64,000 nt of DNA. Source: Serratia marcescens (GTDB lineage: Bacteria > Pseudomonadota > Gammaproteobacteria > Enterobacterales > Enterobacteriaceae). The notes beneath the pieces are model-generated. The model was not told the origin of the DNA. It was given only the letters and a program-made list of their open reading frames with translations, and searched no databases. Below, one piece after another: positions 40,012 to 52,500 of this stretch (position 1 is the first letter of the stretch; each line of letters opens with the position of its first letter). The stretch lies in NCBI RefSeq assembly GCF_006715005.1, contig NZ_VFMJ01000001.1, positions 5,084,001 through 5,148,000 of the forward strand, written 5' to 3'. Made by a program: the position numbers and the translations under genes.

Positions 40012-41013
40012 TTAGAAATTCTCCCGCAGATCCATGCCACGATACAGCGACGCTACCTGATCGGCATAGCCGTTGAACAGCAGCGTCGGCTGGCGTTTGA
40101 CGTCGAGAATGCCGCCGGAGCCGATGAAGCGCTCGGTGGCCTGCGACCAGCGCGGATGATCGACGTGCGGATTCACGTTGGCGTAAAAGCCGTACTCGTT
40201 CGGCGCGGATTGGTTCCAGGTGGTCGGCGGTTGATCGCGTACCAAACGGATATGCACGATCGATTTGATGCCTTTAAAGCCGTATTTCCACGGCGTGATC
40301 AGCCGCAGCGGCGCGCCGTTTTGCGGCGGCAGGGTTTTGCCGTACACGCCGACGGTCAGCAGCGCCAGCGGATGCATCGCCTCGTCCAGCCTCAGCCCTT
40401 CGACGTAGGGATATTTCAGGCCACCGCCGATAAAGCGATCTTTCTGGCCGGGCATCTGCTCCGGATCGTACAGCGTCTGGAAGGCCACGTAGCGCGCGTT
40501 GCTGTTCGGTTCGGCCAGCTTGAGCAGCTTGCCCAGTTCGAAACCGATCCACGGCACCACCATCGACCAGGCCTCGACACAGCGCATGCGGTAAATGCGC
40601 TGTTCCAGCGGGAAACGCTTCATCAGATCGTCGATGTCCAGCGTTATCGGCTTCGCCACTTCGCCGTCGATGCGCACTTTCCAACCTTCGGTCTTGAGCC
40701 CGCCGGCGTTGGCGGCCGGATCGGCTTTGTCGAGGCCGAATTCATAGAAGTTGTTGTAGCCGGTGACCTTGTCTTCCGGCGTCATTGCCAGCTGCGCCTG
40801 CCAGGCGGCCGGTTTGCTGAATTCCAGCGCTTTGCCCGGCGGTGCCTTGGGGCGATCGTTGCCCTTGAACCACGACAACAGGTCCGCCTGTGCGCCGGTA
40901 GGCAGCGCCAGCGTAGCGGCGGTGATGCCGAGCGCCTGCAGCACTTTGCGCCGCTGATGGAACACGCTCTCCGGCGTGACGTCGGCCTCGGTCAATTTCG
41001 GGTGTTTTTTCAT
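40012..41013 (-). CDS. msrP: Periplasmic methionine sulfoxide reductase catalytic subunit MsrP
   Basis: This 333-residue molybdopterin enzyme has a twin-arginine signal ([19 protein letters not shown], cleavage near AQA, about residue 43), so it is exported folded by Tat. The sulfite-oxidase-fold domain includes YNNFYEFG and [20 protein letters not shown], in which Cys145 should coordinate molybdenum. It reduces both isomers of methionine sulfoxide in envelope proteins after oxidative or chlorine stress. ATG 41013 is preceded by CGGAGAACATAAGC. Confidence 0.96.
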   Translation of the reverse strand: MKKHPKLTEADVTPESVFHQRRKVLQALGITAATLALPTGAQADLLSWFKGNDRPKAPPGKALEFSKPAAWQAQLAMTPEDKVTGYNNFYEFGLDKADPAANAGGLKTEGWKVRIDGEVAKPITLDIDDLMKRFPLEQRIYRMRCVEAWSMVVPWIGFELGKLLKLAEPNSNARYVAFQTLYDPEQMPGQKDRFIGGGLKYPYVEGLRLDEAMHPLALLTVGVYGKTLPPQNGAPLRLITPWKYGFKGIKSIVHIRLVRDQPPTTWNQSAPNEYGFYANVNPHVDHPRWSQATERFIGSGGILDVKRQPTLLFNGYADQVASLYRGMDLRENF

Positions 41014-41170
41014 GCTTATGTTCTCCGCGACGGATTCCCGCCGTCCGCGAGCGGCTGACGGGGCTTCATGAAATAAGCATGGCGCTAAAGTCGGCCGGAA
41101 GCGAGGGGGCGCGGGAAAATATGAAATTTCGCAGAAGCGGGCGAACCCCCCCGTTGCCGGGGGGAAAAGA

Positions 41171-42148
41171 TCAGCGGATTTTCACCAGAGTGCGGCCGGT
41201 GATTTGGTTGTTCAGCAGCGCGGCGGCGGTGGCCGGCGCCTGCTCGAGGCTGATTTCATGAGTGGCTTGCTGATAGAAGCTGTCCGGCAGAATACCGGCC
41301 AGCCGTTCCCAGGCGGTTTGGCGGCGGTGCAGCGGCGTATGTACCGAATCCACACCCTGCAGGCGCACATTACGCAGAATGAACGGCATCACGGTGGTCG
41401 GCAGCTGATAACCGCCCGCCAGGCCGCAGGCGGCGACGGTGCCGTTATAGTTCATCTGCGCCAGCACCCGCGCCAGCAGTTTGTCGCCGACGGTGTCCAC
41501 CGCACCGGCCCACAGCTGTTTCTCCAGCGGACGCGGCGTGTCGATATAGCCATCGCGCGACATGACCTCTTTGGCGCCGAGCGCTTTCAGGTACTCGGTA
41601 TTGCTGTCGCGGCCGCTGATGGCGGTCACCCGGTAACCCAGCGCCGCCAGCAGGGCGATGGCGGTGCTGCCTACGCCGCCGCTGGCGCCGGTGACCAGGA
41701 TATCGCCGTCGTCCGGGTGCACGCCGCCTTCCTCCAGCGCCATCACGCACAGCATGGCGGTAAAGCCGGCGGTGCCGATGATCATCGCCTTGCGCTCATC
41801 CAGGCCGTTCGGCAGCGGCACCAGCCATTCGCCGCAGACGCGCGCCTGCTCGGCCAGGCCGCCCCAGTGGTGTTCACCCACGCCCCAGCCGGTGAGCACC
41901 ACGCTTTGCCCTTCTTTGAAGCGATCGTCGCGGCTGTGGCGCACGGTGCCGGCGAAGTCGATGCCCGGCACCATCGGGAAGTTGCGCACGATTTTGCCTT
42001 TGCCGGTGATCGCCAGCGCATCTTTATAATTTAGGCTGGACCAGTTGATGTCGACGGTGACATCACCTTCCGGCAACCGATCGCTGCCGATATCTTTGAT
42101 ATGAGCCAGAGTTTGGTCGTCTTGTTGTTCCAATAACAGTGCACGCAT
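41171..42148 (-). CDS. acuI: Acrylyl-CoA reductase AcuI (YhdH)
   Basis: This 325-residue zinc-free medium-chain reductase of the YhdH/AcuI family uses NADPH to convert toxic acrylyl-CoA to propionyl-CoA. It shows [16 protein letters not shown] near the N-terminus, PGIDFAGTV, the nucleotide-binding [21 protein letters not shown] (positions about 152-172) and GRTLVKI at the C-terminus. In E. coli the gene also lies beside csrD, which is divergent here (204 bases away). It is transcribed alone. Confidence 0.95.
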   Translation of the reverse strand: MRALLLEQQDDQTLAHIKDIGSDRLPEGDVTVDINWSSLNYKDALAITGKGKIVRNFPMVPGIDFAGTVRHSRDDRFKEGQSVVLTGWGVGEHHWGGLAEQARVCGEWLVPLPNGLDERKAMIIGTAGFTAMLCVMALEEGGVHPDDGDILVTGASGGVGSTAIALLAALGYRVTAISGRDSNTEYLKALGAKEVMSRDGYIDTPRPLEKQLWAGAVDTVGDKLLARVLAQMNYNGTVAACGLAGGYQLPTTVMPFILRNVRLQGVDSVHTPLHRRQTAWERLAGILPDSFYQQATHEISLEQAPATAAALLNNQITGRTLVKIR

Positions 42149-42352
42149 GTCACTCTTCCTCTTGTTTACACTTTTCTATCAATGGCTGAATCACATTTAT
42201 TTGACTATATGCATAATAAGCGACCCAAGTCCTGATAAAGGACAAAAACGGCGCTTGCAGGTTTAATTCCTCAGCAAGGCTTGTTAGGGTTGGACGGCCC
42301 CTCTTAACTAAAGGGTGAACACTCACTTAACCATAGCGGACAAGGCACAGGG

Positions 42353-44287
42353 ATGCGATTTACCACCAAACTCTCTGCATTGATCACTCTGTTGGTCGCG
42401 TTGGCGATGTTTTTGATGCTGATGGGATGCTCATACAGCTTCTTTTACGTTACCCAGGATCGCCAGGAGCGTCGCTTTGATTCGCTGGTTACCTCTCTCG
42501 ATCAGGGCATGTTGCACGAATCGCCGCGCGATCAGGAAAAATGGTTGCCGATCGTCATGCGCCCGCTCGGCATTGTGTCGATCCGCGTAGAGGCCGGCAG
42601 CAGTCAGTTTCTCAACTATAAGTTACCGACGCTGAAAAAAGAGCCCTGGGATGCGCTGAACGGCTATCGTCAGGTCTCGCGGCCGTTGCTGCAGCACCCG
42701 GGCAGTACGCTGTACATCACCTACCTCGATCCCTTCGCCAGCGACGTGCGCACGTTGCAATCCACCGCCGCCGTCACGCTGTCGATCGTCGTCATGGTGG
42801 TGATTTTGCTGTTCAGCCTGCGCTGGCTGCGTGAACAGGCCGACGGCGAGGATCGCCTGGAACGCCGCGCGCGGCGCATTTTGAACGGAGAACGTGAAAA
42901 CGTCATGCAGGGCGACGTGCGTGAATGGCCGGCCAACGTCAGCGGCGCGCTCGACCGGCTGCTGGCCGATCTGGCGGAAGCGCGGGAAGAGCGCAGCCGG
43001 GTCGATACGCTGATCCGCGCCTTCGCTGCACAGGACGCCAAAACCGGGCTGAATAATCGCCTGTTCTTCGATAACCAATTGACCACTCAGCTGGAAGAAG
43101 AAGGCTCGCACGGCATCGTGATGATGGTGCGGTTACCCGATTTCGAGACTCTGCGCGACACGCACGGTAGCGTAGCGGTGCAGGAACTGATGTATTCGCT
43201 GGTCAACCTGCTGTCTACTTTCGTGATGCGCTACCCGTCGGCGCTGCTGGCGCGCTATTTCCACAGCGATTTTACCGTGTTGTTGCCGCATCGAACCCTG
43301 AAGGAGGCCGACGGCATCGCTTCACAGCTGGTCAACGCCATCGATGCCTTGCCTTCCACGGCGCTGATCGATCGTGAGGCCTTTTTGCATATCGGCATCG
43401 TGGCGTACCGCAGCGGCCAAACCACGGAGCAGGTGATCGATTACGCGGAGCAGGCGACGCGCCACGCCACGCTCCAGGGCGAAAACGGTTGGTACGTGTA
43501 CGACAGCCAGGTACCGGAAAAGGGACGCGGCAGCGTCAAGTGGCGCACGTTGCTGGAACAGGTACTGGCGCGCGGCGGCCCGCGGTTGTATCAGAAACCG
43601 GCGGTGACCGTGGAAGGCGAGGTACACCACCGCGAGATCATGAGCCGGATCTATGACGGCTCCCAGGAATTGCTGCCGGCGGAATATATGCCGCTGGTGC
43701 AGCAGCTGGGGCTGGCGGAGAGTTACGATCGCCAACAGGTGAGCCGCATTATCCCCTTGCTGGCGCAATGGCCAGAGGAAACGCTGGCGTTTCCGCTGTG
43801 CGTCGACTCTATTTTGCAGCGTTCTTTCCAGCGCTGGCTGCGCGATACGCTGTTGCAGTGCGAAAAAAGTCAGCGTCGACGAATTCTGATTGAACTTGCG
43901 GAGGCAGATGTGTGTCAACATATCGACCGTTTGCGTCCGGTGCTGAGGTTATTATCAGGGCTGGGCTGCCGCCTTGCGGTGTCCAAAGCGGGGCTAACCG
44001 TGGTCAGTACGTCCTATATCAAGTCGTTGCAGGTGGAGATCGTCAAGCTTCACCCGGGGCTGGTGCGGAGTATCGATAAGCGGGACGAAAATCAGCTGTT
44101 CGTGCAGAGCCTGACCGGCGCCTGCGCGGGCACGCGCGCGCAGGTGTTCGCCGCCAGCGTACGCACGCGCAACGAGTGGCAGACGCTGAAAGAGCGTGGG
44201 ATCCACGGCGGGCAGGGCGACTTTTTCGCGTCGCCGGAACCGATCGACGTGGGGCGTAAAAAATATTCACGTCGTTATCGTGTTTAA
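42353..44287 (+). CDS. csrD: RNase E specificity factor CsrD
   Basis: This 644-residue inner-membrane protein corresponds to E. coli CsrD (YhdA), which with RNase E triggers decay of the CsrB/CsrC regulatory RNAs. It has two membrane helices (about 8-30 and 140-160), a HAMP-like link, a degenerate GGDEF domain in which HSDF (in ALLARYFHSDFTVLLP) replaces GGDEF, and a C-terminal degenerate EAL domain with EIMSR in place of the EAL motif. It should therefore neither make nor break cyclic di-GMP. It lies just before mreB, as in E. coli. Confidence 0.95.
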   Translation: MRFTTKLSALITLLVALAMFLMLMGCSYSFFYVTQDRQERRFDSLVTSLDQGMLHESPRDQEKWLPIVMRPLGIVSIRVEAGSSQFLNYKLPTLKKEPWDALNGYRQVSRPLLQHPGSTLYITYLDPFASDVRTLQSTAAVTLSIVVMVVILLFSLRWLREQADGEDRLERRARRILNGERENVMQGDVREWPANVSGALDRLLADLAEAREERSRVDTLIRAFAAQDAKTGLNNRLFFDNQLTTQLEEEGSHGIVMMVRLPDFETLRDTHGSVAVQELMYSLVNLLSTFVMRYPSALLARYFHSDFTVLLPHRTLKEADGIASQLVNAIDALPSTALIDREAFLHIGIVAYRSGQTTEQVIDYAEQATRHATLQGENGWYVYDSQVPEKGRGSVKWRTLLEQVLARGGPRLYQKPAVTVEGEVHHREIMSRIYDGSQELLPAEYMPLVQQLGLAESYDRQQVSRIIPLLAQWPEETLAFPLCVDSILQRSFQRWLRDTLLQCEKSQRRRILIELAEADVCQHIDRLRPVLRLLSGLGCRLAVSKAGLTVVSTSYIKSLQVEIVKLHPGLVRSIDKRDENQLFVQSLTGACAGTRAQVFAASVRTRNEWQTLKERGIHGGQGDFFASPEPIDVGRKKYSRRYRV

Positions 44288-45744
<1,457 letters not shown>

Positions 45745-45838
45745 TCAGCCCCTGGAAGGAGGAATCGTATCGGATGAATGCGCACAGCGAAAATCGGGTA
45801 CGGTTCCTCTTTCTGTTGTCGAGGAACTCGCATAATTT

Positions 45839-46855
45839 ATGAAGCCGATTTTTAGCAGGGGGCCTTCCCTGCAACTGCGACTTTTTTTGGCGGTGATCGC
45901 GGCCATTGGCCTGATCGTTGCCGACAGCCGGCTCGGCACGTTCGTGAAGATACGTAACTACATGGACACCGCAGTCAGCCCTTTCTATTTTCTGGCCAAC
46001 GGGCCGCGTAAAGTTTTGGACAGCGTGTCAGAAACGCTGGCCACCCGCCAACAGCTGGAGCTGGAAAACCGCGCTCTGCGGCAGGAACTGCTGCTGAAAA
46101 ACAGCGATATTCTTCTTCTTGGCCAATTCAAGCAGGAAAACGCCCGCTTGCGCGAGCTGCTGGGTTCCCCGCTGCGCCAGGACGAACACAAGATGGTCAC
46201 CCAGGTCATCTCCACCGGTTCCGATCCCTACAGCGATCAGGTCGTTATCGATAAAGGGTCGGACAACGGCGTCTATGAAGGCCAGCCGGTGATCAGCGAC
46301 AAGGGCGTGGTTGGCCAGGTGGTGGCGGTGGCGAAGATGACCAGCCGCGTGCTGCTGATCTGCGATGCTTCTCACGCGCTGCCGATTCAGGTGCTGCGCA
46401 ACGATATTCGGGTGATTGCCGCAGGCAGCGGCTGCGCCGACGATCTGCAGCTGGAACACCTGCCGAACAATACCGATATCCGCGTTGGCGACGTGCTGGT
46501 GACCTCTGGCCTCGGCGGCCGTTTCCCGGAAGGGTATCCGGTGGCGGTGGTCTCCTCGGTCAAGGTCGACAACCAGCGCGCTTACACCGTGATTCAGGCG
46601 CGGCCGACCGCCGGTCTGCAGCGCTTGCGCTACCTGCTGCTGCTGTGGGGCGCCGATCGCAACGGCGACATGCCGTTGCCGCCGGACGAAGTGCACCGCG
46701 TGGCCAATGAGCGCCTGATGCAGATGATGCCGCAGGTGCTGCCGCCTGCCGGTTCGGTCGGGCCGCAGCTGCCGGCTCCGGCTACCGGCGTGGCGCCGCA
46801 ACCCGCCGGCGCTACGCCATCTGCTCAGCCTGCCGCGGCGGGAGTGGTGCAATGA
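45839..46855 (+). CDS. mreC: Rod-shape determining protein MreC
   Basis: This 338-residue bitopic protein has one N-terminal membrane helix (about 11-29), a periplasmic coiled coil (about 65-110: [20 protein letters not shown]), and the MreC beta-barrel domain ([41 protein letters not shown]). The C-terminal ~40 residues are rich in Pro, Ala and Gln, a low-complexity tail that varies between species. MreC links MreB filaments to PBP2. Its stop overlaps the mreD ATG (ATGA). Confidence 0.97.
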   Translation: MKPIFSRGPSLQLRLFLAVIAAIGLIVADSRLGTFVKIRNYMDTAVSPFYFLANGPRKVLDSVSETLATRQQLELENRALRQELLLKNSDILLLGQFKQENARLRELLGSPLRQDEHKMVTQVISTGSDPYSDQVVIDKGSDNGVYEGQPVISDKGVVGQVVAVAKMTSRVLLICDASHALPIQVLRNDIRVIAAGSGCADDLQLEHLPNNTDIRVGDVLVTSGLGGRFPEGYPVAVVSSVKVDNQRAYTVIQARPTAGLQRLRYLLLLWGADRNGDMPLPPDEVHRVANERLMQMMPQVLPPAGSVGPQLPAPATGVAPQPAGATPSAQPAAAGVVQ

Positions 46856-47340
46856 ACAGCTACCGCAGCCATGGGCGCTGGATCATCTGGCTGTCGTTCC
46901 TGGTGGCGTTGGTGCTGCAAATCATGCCGTGGCCGGAACAGCTCTACATGTTCCGCCCTTCCTGGCTGGTGCTGATCCTGATCTACTGGGTGATGGCCTT
47001 GCCGCACCGGGTTAACGTCGGCACCGGCTTCGTGCTGGGGTTGATCATGGATCTGATCCTCGGCTCCACGCTGGGCGTGCGTGCGCTGGCGCTGGGCCTT
47101 ATCGCCTACCTGGTGGCATTCAAATTCCAACTGTTCCGCAATATGGCGCTGTGGCAACAGGCGCTGATCGTCGTGCTGCTGTCGCTGTCGATGGACGTGG
47201 TGGTGTTCTGGGCTGAGTTTTTAGTGATCAACGTCTCTTTCCGCCCAGAGGTATTCTGGAGTAGTGTGGTAAACGGCATTTTGTGGCCGTGGTTATTCCT
47301 GTTGATGCGCAAAATCCGCCGTCAGTTCGCCGTACAGTAA
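46852..47340 (+). CDS. mreD: Rod-shape determining protein MreD
   Basis: This 162-residue inner-membrane protein has five to six hydrophobic helices and the MreD pattern [40 protein letters not shown] and [21 protein letters not shown]. It belongs to the elongasome with MreC. The ATG overlaps the mreC stop by four bases, a sign of translational coupling. maf starts 10 bases after its end. Confidence 0.97.
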   Translation: MNSYRSHGRWIIWLSFLVALVLQIMPWPEQLYMFRPSWLVLILIYWVMALPHRVNVGTGFVLGLIMDLILGSTLGVRALALGLIAYLVAFKFQLFRNMALWQQALIVVLLSLSMDVVVFWAEFLVINVSFRPEVFWSSVVNGILWPWLFLLMRKIRRQFAVQ

Positions 47341-47350
47341 GGGTATCTCA

Positions 47351-47935
47351 ATGACTTCGCTTTATCTGGCCTCCGGCTCCCCACGTCGACGTGAACTGTT
47401 GACCCTGTTGGGCGTGTCGTTCGACATTCTGCTGACGCATACCGAAGAGCAGCGCCGGGAAGGCGAAGCCGCCGAAGCCTATGTGCGCCGCCTGGCGCAG
47501 GACAAGGCCAAGGCGGGCGTGGCGCTGGCGCAGGAAGATCGGCCGGTGCTGGGCGCCGACACCATCGTGGTGCTCAACGGCCGGGTGCTGGAGAAGCCGC
47601 GCGACGAAGCCCATGCGGCGGACATGCTGGCGGCTCTGTCGGGCAAACAGCATCAGGTGATGACGGCGGTGGCGATCGCCGATCGCCACGACGTGCGCTG
47701 CCAGCTGGTGGTGACCGACGTGACGTTCCGCAGCCTGTCACAACAGGATATCCGCGACTATATTGCTACGGGCGAACCGATGGATAAAGCGGGCGCCTAT
47801 GGAATTCAAGGAAAGGGTGGTTGTTTCGTCAGAACGATAACCGGGAGTTATCACGCGGTGGTCGGTCTGCCGCTGGTCGAAACACATGAGCTGCTCAGTA
47901 ATTTTGTCGCATTACGTGATGTAAGAACCGGTTGA
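47351..47935 (+). CDS. maf: Maf-family nucleotide pyrophosphatase YhdE (dTTP/UTP-type)
   Basis: This 194-residue house-cleaning pyrophosphatase has the Maf signatures [34 protein letters not shown], and [13 protein letters not shown]. Enzymes of the YhdE branch hydrolyse dTTP, UTP and modified pyrimidine nucleotides such as pseudo-UTP, keeping them out of nucleic acids. Its place between mreD and rng is the same in E. coli. Confidence 0.95.
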   Translation: MTSLYLASGSPRRRELLTLLGVSFDILLTHTEEQRREGEAAEAYVRRLAQDKAKAGVALAQEDRPVLGADTIVVLNGRVLEKPRDEAHAADMLAALSGKQHQVMTAVAIADRHDVRCQLVVTDVTFRSLSQQDIRDYIATGEPMDKAGAYGIQGKGGCFVRTITGSYHAVVGLPLVETHELLSNFVALRDVRTG

Positions 47936-47973
47936 TGGGCGCTGCCATTATCGACCGGCTCTGAGGAGAAGGC

Positions 47974-49443
47974 ATGACAGCTGAGCTACTGGTTAATATC
48001 ACACCGTCTGAAACGCGGGTCGCCTATATCGATGGCGGCATTCTGCAAGAGATCCATATCGAACGCGAATCCAAACGCGGCATCGTCGGCAATATCTATA
48101 AAGGGCGCGTCAGCCGCGTCCTGCCGGGGATGCAGGCGGCGTTCGTCGACATCGGCCTGGACAAGGCCGCCTTCCTGCACGCCTCCGACATCATGCCGCA
48201 TACCGAATGCGTCGCCGGCGACGAGCGGAAAAACTTCCACGTGCGCGACATCGCCGAGCTGGTGCGCCAGGGGCAAGACCTGATGGTACAGGTGGTGAAA
48301 GATCCGCTCGGCACCAAGGGCGCGCGCCTGACCACCGACATCACGCTGCCTTCGCGCTATCTGGTCTTCATGCCAGGTGCGGCGCACGTCGGCGTATCGC
48401 AGCGTATTGAAAGCGAAGCTGAGCGCGAGCGCCTGAAAGCCATCGTGGCGCCGCACTGCGACGAGCTGGGCGGCTTTATCATCCGCACCGCGGCGGAAGG
48501 CATCGGCGAGGAAGAGCTGGCGCAGGACGCTGCGTTCCTCAAACGCCTGTGGACCAAGGTCATGGAGCGCAAGAAGCGCAACCAGACTAAATACAAGCTG
48601 TACGGCGAGCTGGCGCTGGCGCAGCGCATCTTGCGCGATTTCGCCGGCGCGGCGCTGGATCGCATCCGCGTCGATTCGCGGCTGACGCACGATCTGCTGG
48701 TGGAGTTTACCGGCGAGTACATCCCGGACATTACCCACAAGCTCGAGCTCTATACCGGCAGCCAGCCGATTTTCGATCTGTACGATGTGGAAAACGAGAT
48801 CCAGCGCGCGCTGGAGCGCAAGGTGGAGCTGAAGTCCGGCGGCTATCTGATCATCGATCAGACCGAGGCGATGACCACCGTCGATATCAACACCGGTGCC
48901 TTCGTCGGCCACCGCAACCTCGACGAAACCATCTTCAATACCAACATCGAGGCGACACAGGCCATCGCGCGCCAGCTGCGGCTGCGCAACCTGGGCGGCA
49001 TCATCATCATCGACTTTATCGATATGAACAACGAAGAGCATCGTCGCCGGGTGCTGCACTCGCTGGAGCAGGCGTTGAGTAAAGATCGGGTAAAAACCAC
49101 GATCAACGGCTTCTCTCAGCTAGGCTTAGTTGAAATGACGCGTAAACGAACGCGTGAAAGCATTGAACATGTGCTCTGTCACGATTGTCCTACTTGCAAT
49201 GGGCGCGGCACCGTGAAAACGGTGGAAACCGTGTGCTACGAGATCCTGCGCGAGATTGTGCGCGTGCACCATGCTTACGATTCCGATCGCTTCCTGGTGT
49301 ACGCTTCGGCGGCGGTCGGCGAAGCGCTGAAGAGCGAAGAGTCGCATGCGCTGGCCGAAGTGGAGATCTTCGTCGGCAAACAGGTGAAGGTGCAGATCGA
49401 ACCGTTGTACAGTCAGGAGCAGTTCGACGTCGTCATGATGTAG
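47974..49443 (+). CDS. rng: Ribonuclease G
   Basis: This 489-residue endonuclease processes the 5' end of 16S rRNA and degrades some mRNAs. It has an S1 RNA-binding domain (about 38-128: GNIYKGRVSRVLPGMQAAFV), the RNase E/G catalytic region with TTVDINTGAFVG and GGIIIIDFIDM carrying the two metal-binding Asp residues, and the Zn-link CHDCPTCNGRG. It lacks the long C-terminal scaffold of RNase E. ATG 47974 has GAGGAGAAGGC upstream. The maf-rng-yhdP order is conserved. Confidence 0.98.
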   Translation: MTAELLVNITPSETRVAYIDGGILQEIHIERESKRGIVGNIYKGRVSRVLPGMQAAFVDIGLDKAAFLHASDIMPHTECVAGDERKNFHVRDIAELVRQGQDLMVQVVKDPLGTKGARLTTDITLPSRYLVFMPGAAHVGVSQRIESEAERERLKAIVAPHCDELGGFIIRTAAEGIGEEELAQDAAFLKRLWTKVMERKKRNQTKYKLYGELALAQRILRDFAGAALDRIRVDSRLTHDLLVEFTGEYIPDITHKLELYTGSQPIFDLYDVENEIQRALERKVELKSGGYLIIDQTEAMTTVDINTGAFVGHRNLDETIFNTNIEATQAIARQLRLRNLGGIIIIDFIDMNNEEHRRRVLHSLEQALSKDRVKTTINGFSQLGLVEMTRKRTRESIEHVLCHDCPTCNGRGTVKTVETVCYEILREIVRVHHAYDSDRFLVYASAAVGEALKSEESHALAEVEIFVGKQVKVQIEPLYSQEQFDVVMM

Positions 49444-49530
49444 CCCGTCCGACATCGGTAGGGGCCCGCACGCCGGGCCCGTCAGTGCATAGATATTCCC
49501 GTTGCCAGGCAGCGGATCAAGGAGAACTGC

Positions 49531-52500
49531 GTGAGGCGACTGCCTGGGATTCTGTTAGCAACAGGCGCCACCCTAATTGTGATTGTGGCGCTGCTGATCA
49601 GCGGGCTGCGCCTGATGCTGCCGAAGCTGAACGACTACCGTCCCCAACTGCTGGCGCAGGTGGAGAAGCTGTCCGGTGTGCCTGTGCGAATGGACTTCGT
49701 GCAGGGCAGTTGGGAAACGTTCGGCCCACAGCTTGAAGTGCGTAACCTGAGCGTTACGCTGCCCAAAAGCGATGTGCATATCGAACGCGTGACGCTGGCG
49801 CTGGACGTGTGGCAATCTCTGCTGCACTGGCGCTGGCAGTTCCGCGATCTGACCTTCTATCAATTCCGCCTCGATCTGAACGCCACGCTGGGCGGCGACC
49901 GGCAGGGCGACGGCCTTGAGCCGGGCAAAATCAGCGATCTGATGCTGCGCCAGCTCGATCACTTCGATTTGCGCGACAGCCGTATCTCGTTCCTGACGCC
50001 CGCCGGCGCGCGCGCCGAATTCGACATTCCTCAGCTGACCTGGCTCAACGGCCGCGATCGCCACCGCGCCGAGGGGCAGATCAGCCTGTCGACGCTGAAC
50101 GGCCAACACGGCGTGGTGCAGCTGCGCATGGACCTGCGCGATAATCAGGGCTTGCTGGACACCGGCACGGTCTATCTGCAGGCCGATAACATCGACATGA
50201 AGCCCTGGTTTACCCGCTGGCTGCGCGCCAACACCGGGCTGGAAAGCGCCGACTTCAGCCTGGCGGCCTGGCTGCAGGTGCAAAACGGTGAGATCGCCGG
50301 CGGCCATGCGTTGCTCAAGCAGGGGGCAGCTAACTGGAATACCGGCGCCGCGCAGCACCGGCTGGACGTCGACAATCTCGCGCTGTCGCTGCGCCGCCAG
50401 GGCACCGGCTGGCAGCTCGACGTGCCGCAGTTGCGGTTGAGCACCGACGGCCAGGCTTGGCCGCAGGGCGTGCTTTCCGCGCTGTGGCTGCCGGAAAACA
50501 CCGAATTCATGGGGCCGGCGCAGAATGAAGAGCTGCGGGTGCGCGCGACTAACCTTCAGCTGGAGCGTCTGTCGGCGCTGCTGCCGACCTTCTCGTTCCT
50601 CAGTCCGGACGTGCTCGATCGCTGGAACGATCTGCAGCCGCAGGGGCAGGTGGAAGCGCTGGCGCTGGACATCCCGCTCAAGCAGCCGGAAAAGAGCCGT
50701 TTCCAGGCGCTGTGGCGCGATGTCAGCTGGCAACGTTGGGAACTGCTGCCGGGCGTCAACCACTTCTCCGGCGCGTTGAGCGGTGGGGTGGAGAACGGCC
50801 GCCTGACGCTGGGGCTGGCAGGCAGCACCCTGCCTTACGGCGACATGTTCCGCGCCCCGCTTGAAATCAGCAGCGCGCGTGGCGCGCTGACCTGGCGTTA
50901 CAACGATCAAGGCTGGGAGTTGGCGAGCCAGGGGCTGGACGTCAAGGCGAAGTCGCTGTGGGTCAACGGCGATTTCCGCTATCAGCAGCCGGCCAAGGGC
51001 GATCCGTGGCTGAATATCCTGGCGGGCATCCGCCTGTATGACGGCGCCGACGCCTGGCGCTATTTCCCGGAACCGCTGATGGGCAAGCATCTGGTGGACT
51101 ACCTGAGCGGCGCCATTCAGGGCGGCCAGGTGGATAACGCCACGCTGATTTATTCCGGCGATCCGCAGCACTTCCCGTACCGTAAAAACGAAGGGCAGTT
51201 CGAAGTCTTCGTACCGCTGCGCCACGCCACCTTCCAGTTCCAACCGGGCTGGCCGGCGCTGACCGATTTGGCGATCGATCTCGATTTCGCCAACGAGGGG
51301 CTGTGGATGCATGCGCCGCAAACCCGGTTGGGCAAGGTGGCGGGTAAAAATATCAGCGCGGTGATCCCGGATTATCTGAAAGAGCGGTTGCTGATCGATG
51401 CTGAAGTCGCGGGAGCGGGCAGCGACGTGCATGACTACTTCATGCAGACGCCGTTGCACGATTCGCTGGGGGCGGCGCTGGATCAGCTGCAAATTGGCGG
51501 TGATGTCAGTGGGCGCTTACATCTCGATATCCCCTTGGACGGCGAGCTGGTCAAAGCCACCGGTGAAGTGGCGCTGAACAACAACTCATTGCTGATTAAG
51601 CCGCTGGATAGCGAGTTGCAGAAGCTCAGCGGCAAATTCCGCTTCGATAACGGCAATCTGGAGAGCGACACCCTGTCGGCCAACTGGTTCGGGCAACCGG
51701 TGGCGGTGAACTTCACCACGCAGGAGGGCGATCGCGACTATAAGGTCAATGTCGGCCTGAAGGGCGATTGGCAGCCGGGCAAGTTCCCCGGCCTGCCGAA
51801 AGAGGCCGCCGATGCGCTCAGCGGCAGTGCGCCCTGGCAGAGCCAGGTGGCCATCACGCTGCCGCATCAGGGCTCGGCCAGCTACGATATCGGCATCGAC
51901 GCGGATTTGAAGAAAGTGAGCAGTCACTTACCTTCGCCGCTGGACAAAACGCCGGGCGAGGCGTTGCCGGTGAACGTCAAGGTTAAAGGCGGTCTTAACG
52001 GCTTCATGTTGACCGGCAGCGCGGGCAAGCAAAACCGCTTCAACAGCGAATGGCGCTTCGACAAAAAACAGGTGAACCTGGCGCGTGCCGCCTGGCAAAC
52101 CAACGGTGGCGGCACGCCGCCGCTGCCGGCAGGCAAGTCGATGACGCTTAACCTGCCGGCGCTGGACGGCGAGCAGTGGCTGGCGCTGTTGGCACCGGCG
52201 CTGAAACAGGGCGGCGGCAGCGGTCAGGTGGGCGGTTTCAGCTTCCCCACCACCGTGGCGCTGACCACGCCGCAGCTGCTGTTGGGCGGCCAGGCCTGGC
52301 ATAAGCTGACGCTGTCGGCCGAGAAACAGCTTGGCGCTACCCTCGTGAGCGCCAAGAGCGACGAAGTGGACGGCAGCCTGCGGGTGGCCGATCGTGGGCC
52401 GTGGCGCGCCGATATCAACTACCTGTATTACAACCCGCAGTTCGCCGAAACGAAAAACGCGGCGGGCACGCCGCCGCCGTCGACCGAGAAAGTTTCCTTC

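Noticed and set aside
41147-41164. C-run/G-run hairpin (CCCCCCCG-TTGC-CGGGGGG) between msrP and acuI
   Set aside because: There is no T tract on either side, so it is not called as a terminator, though it may pause acuI transcription.
49460-49480. GC-rich hairpin GGGCCCG-CACG-CCGGGCCC between rng and yhdP
   Set aside because: It lacks a T tract and sits within an operon; perhaps an RNA-stability element, but not supported as a terminator.
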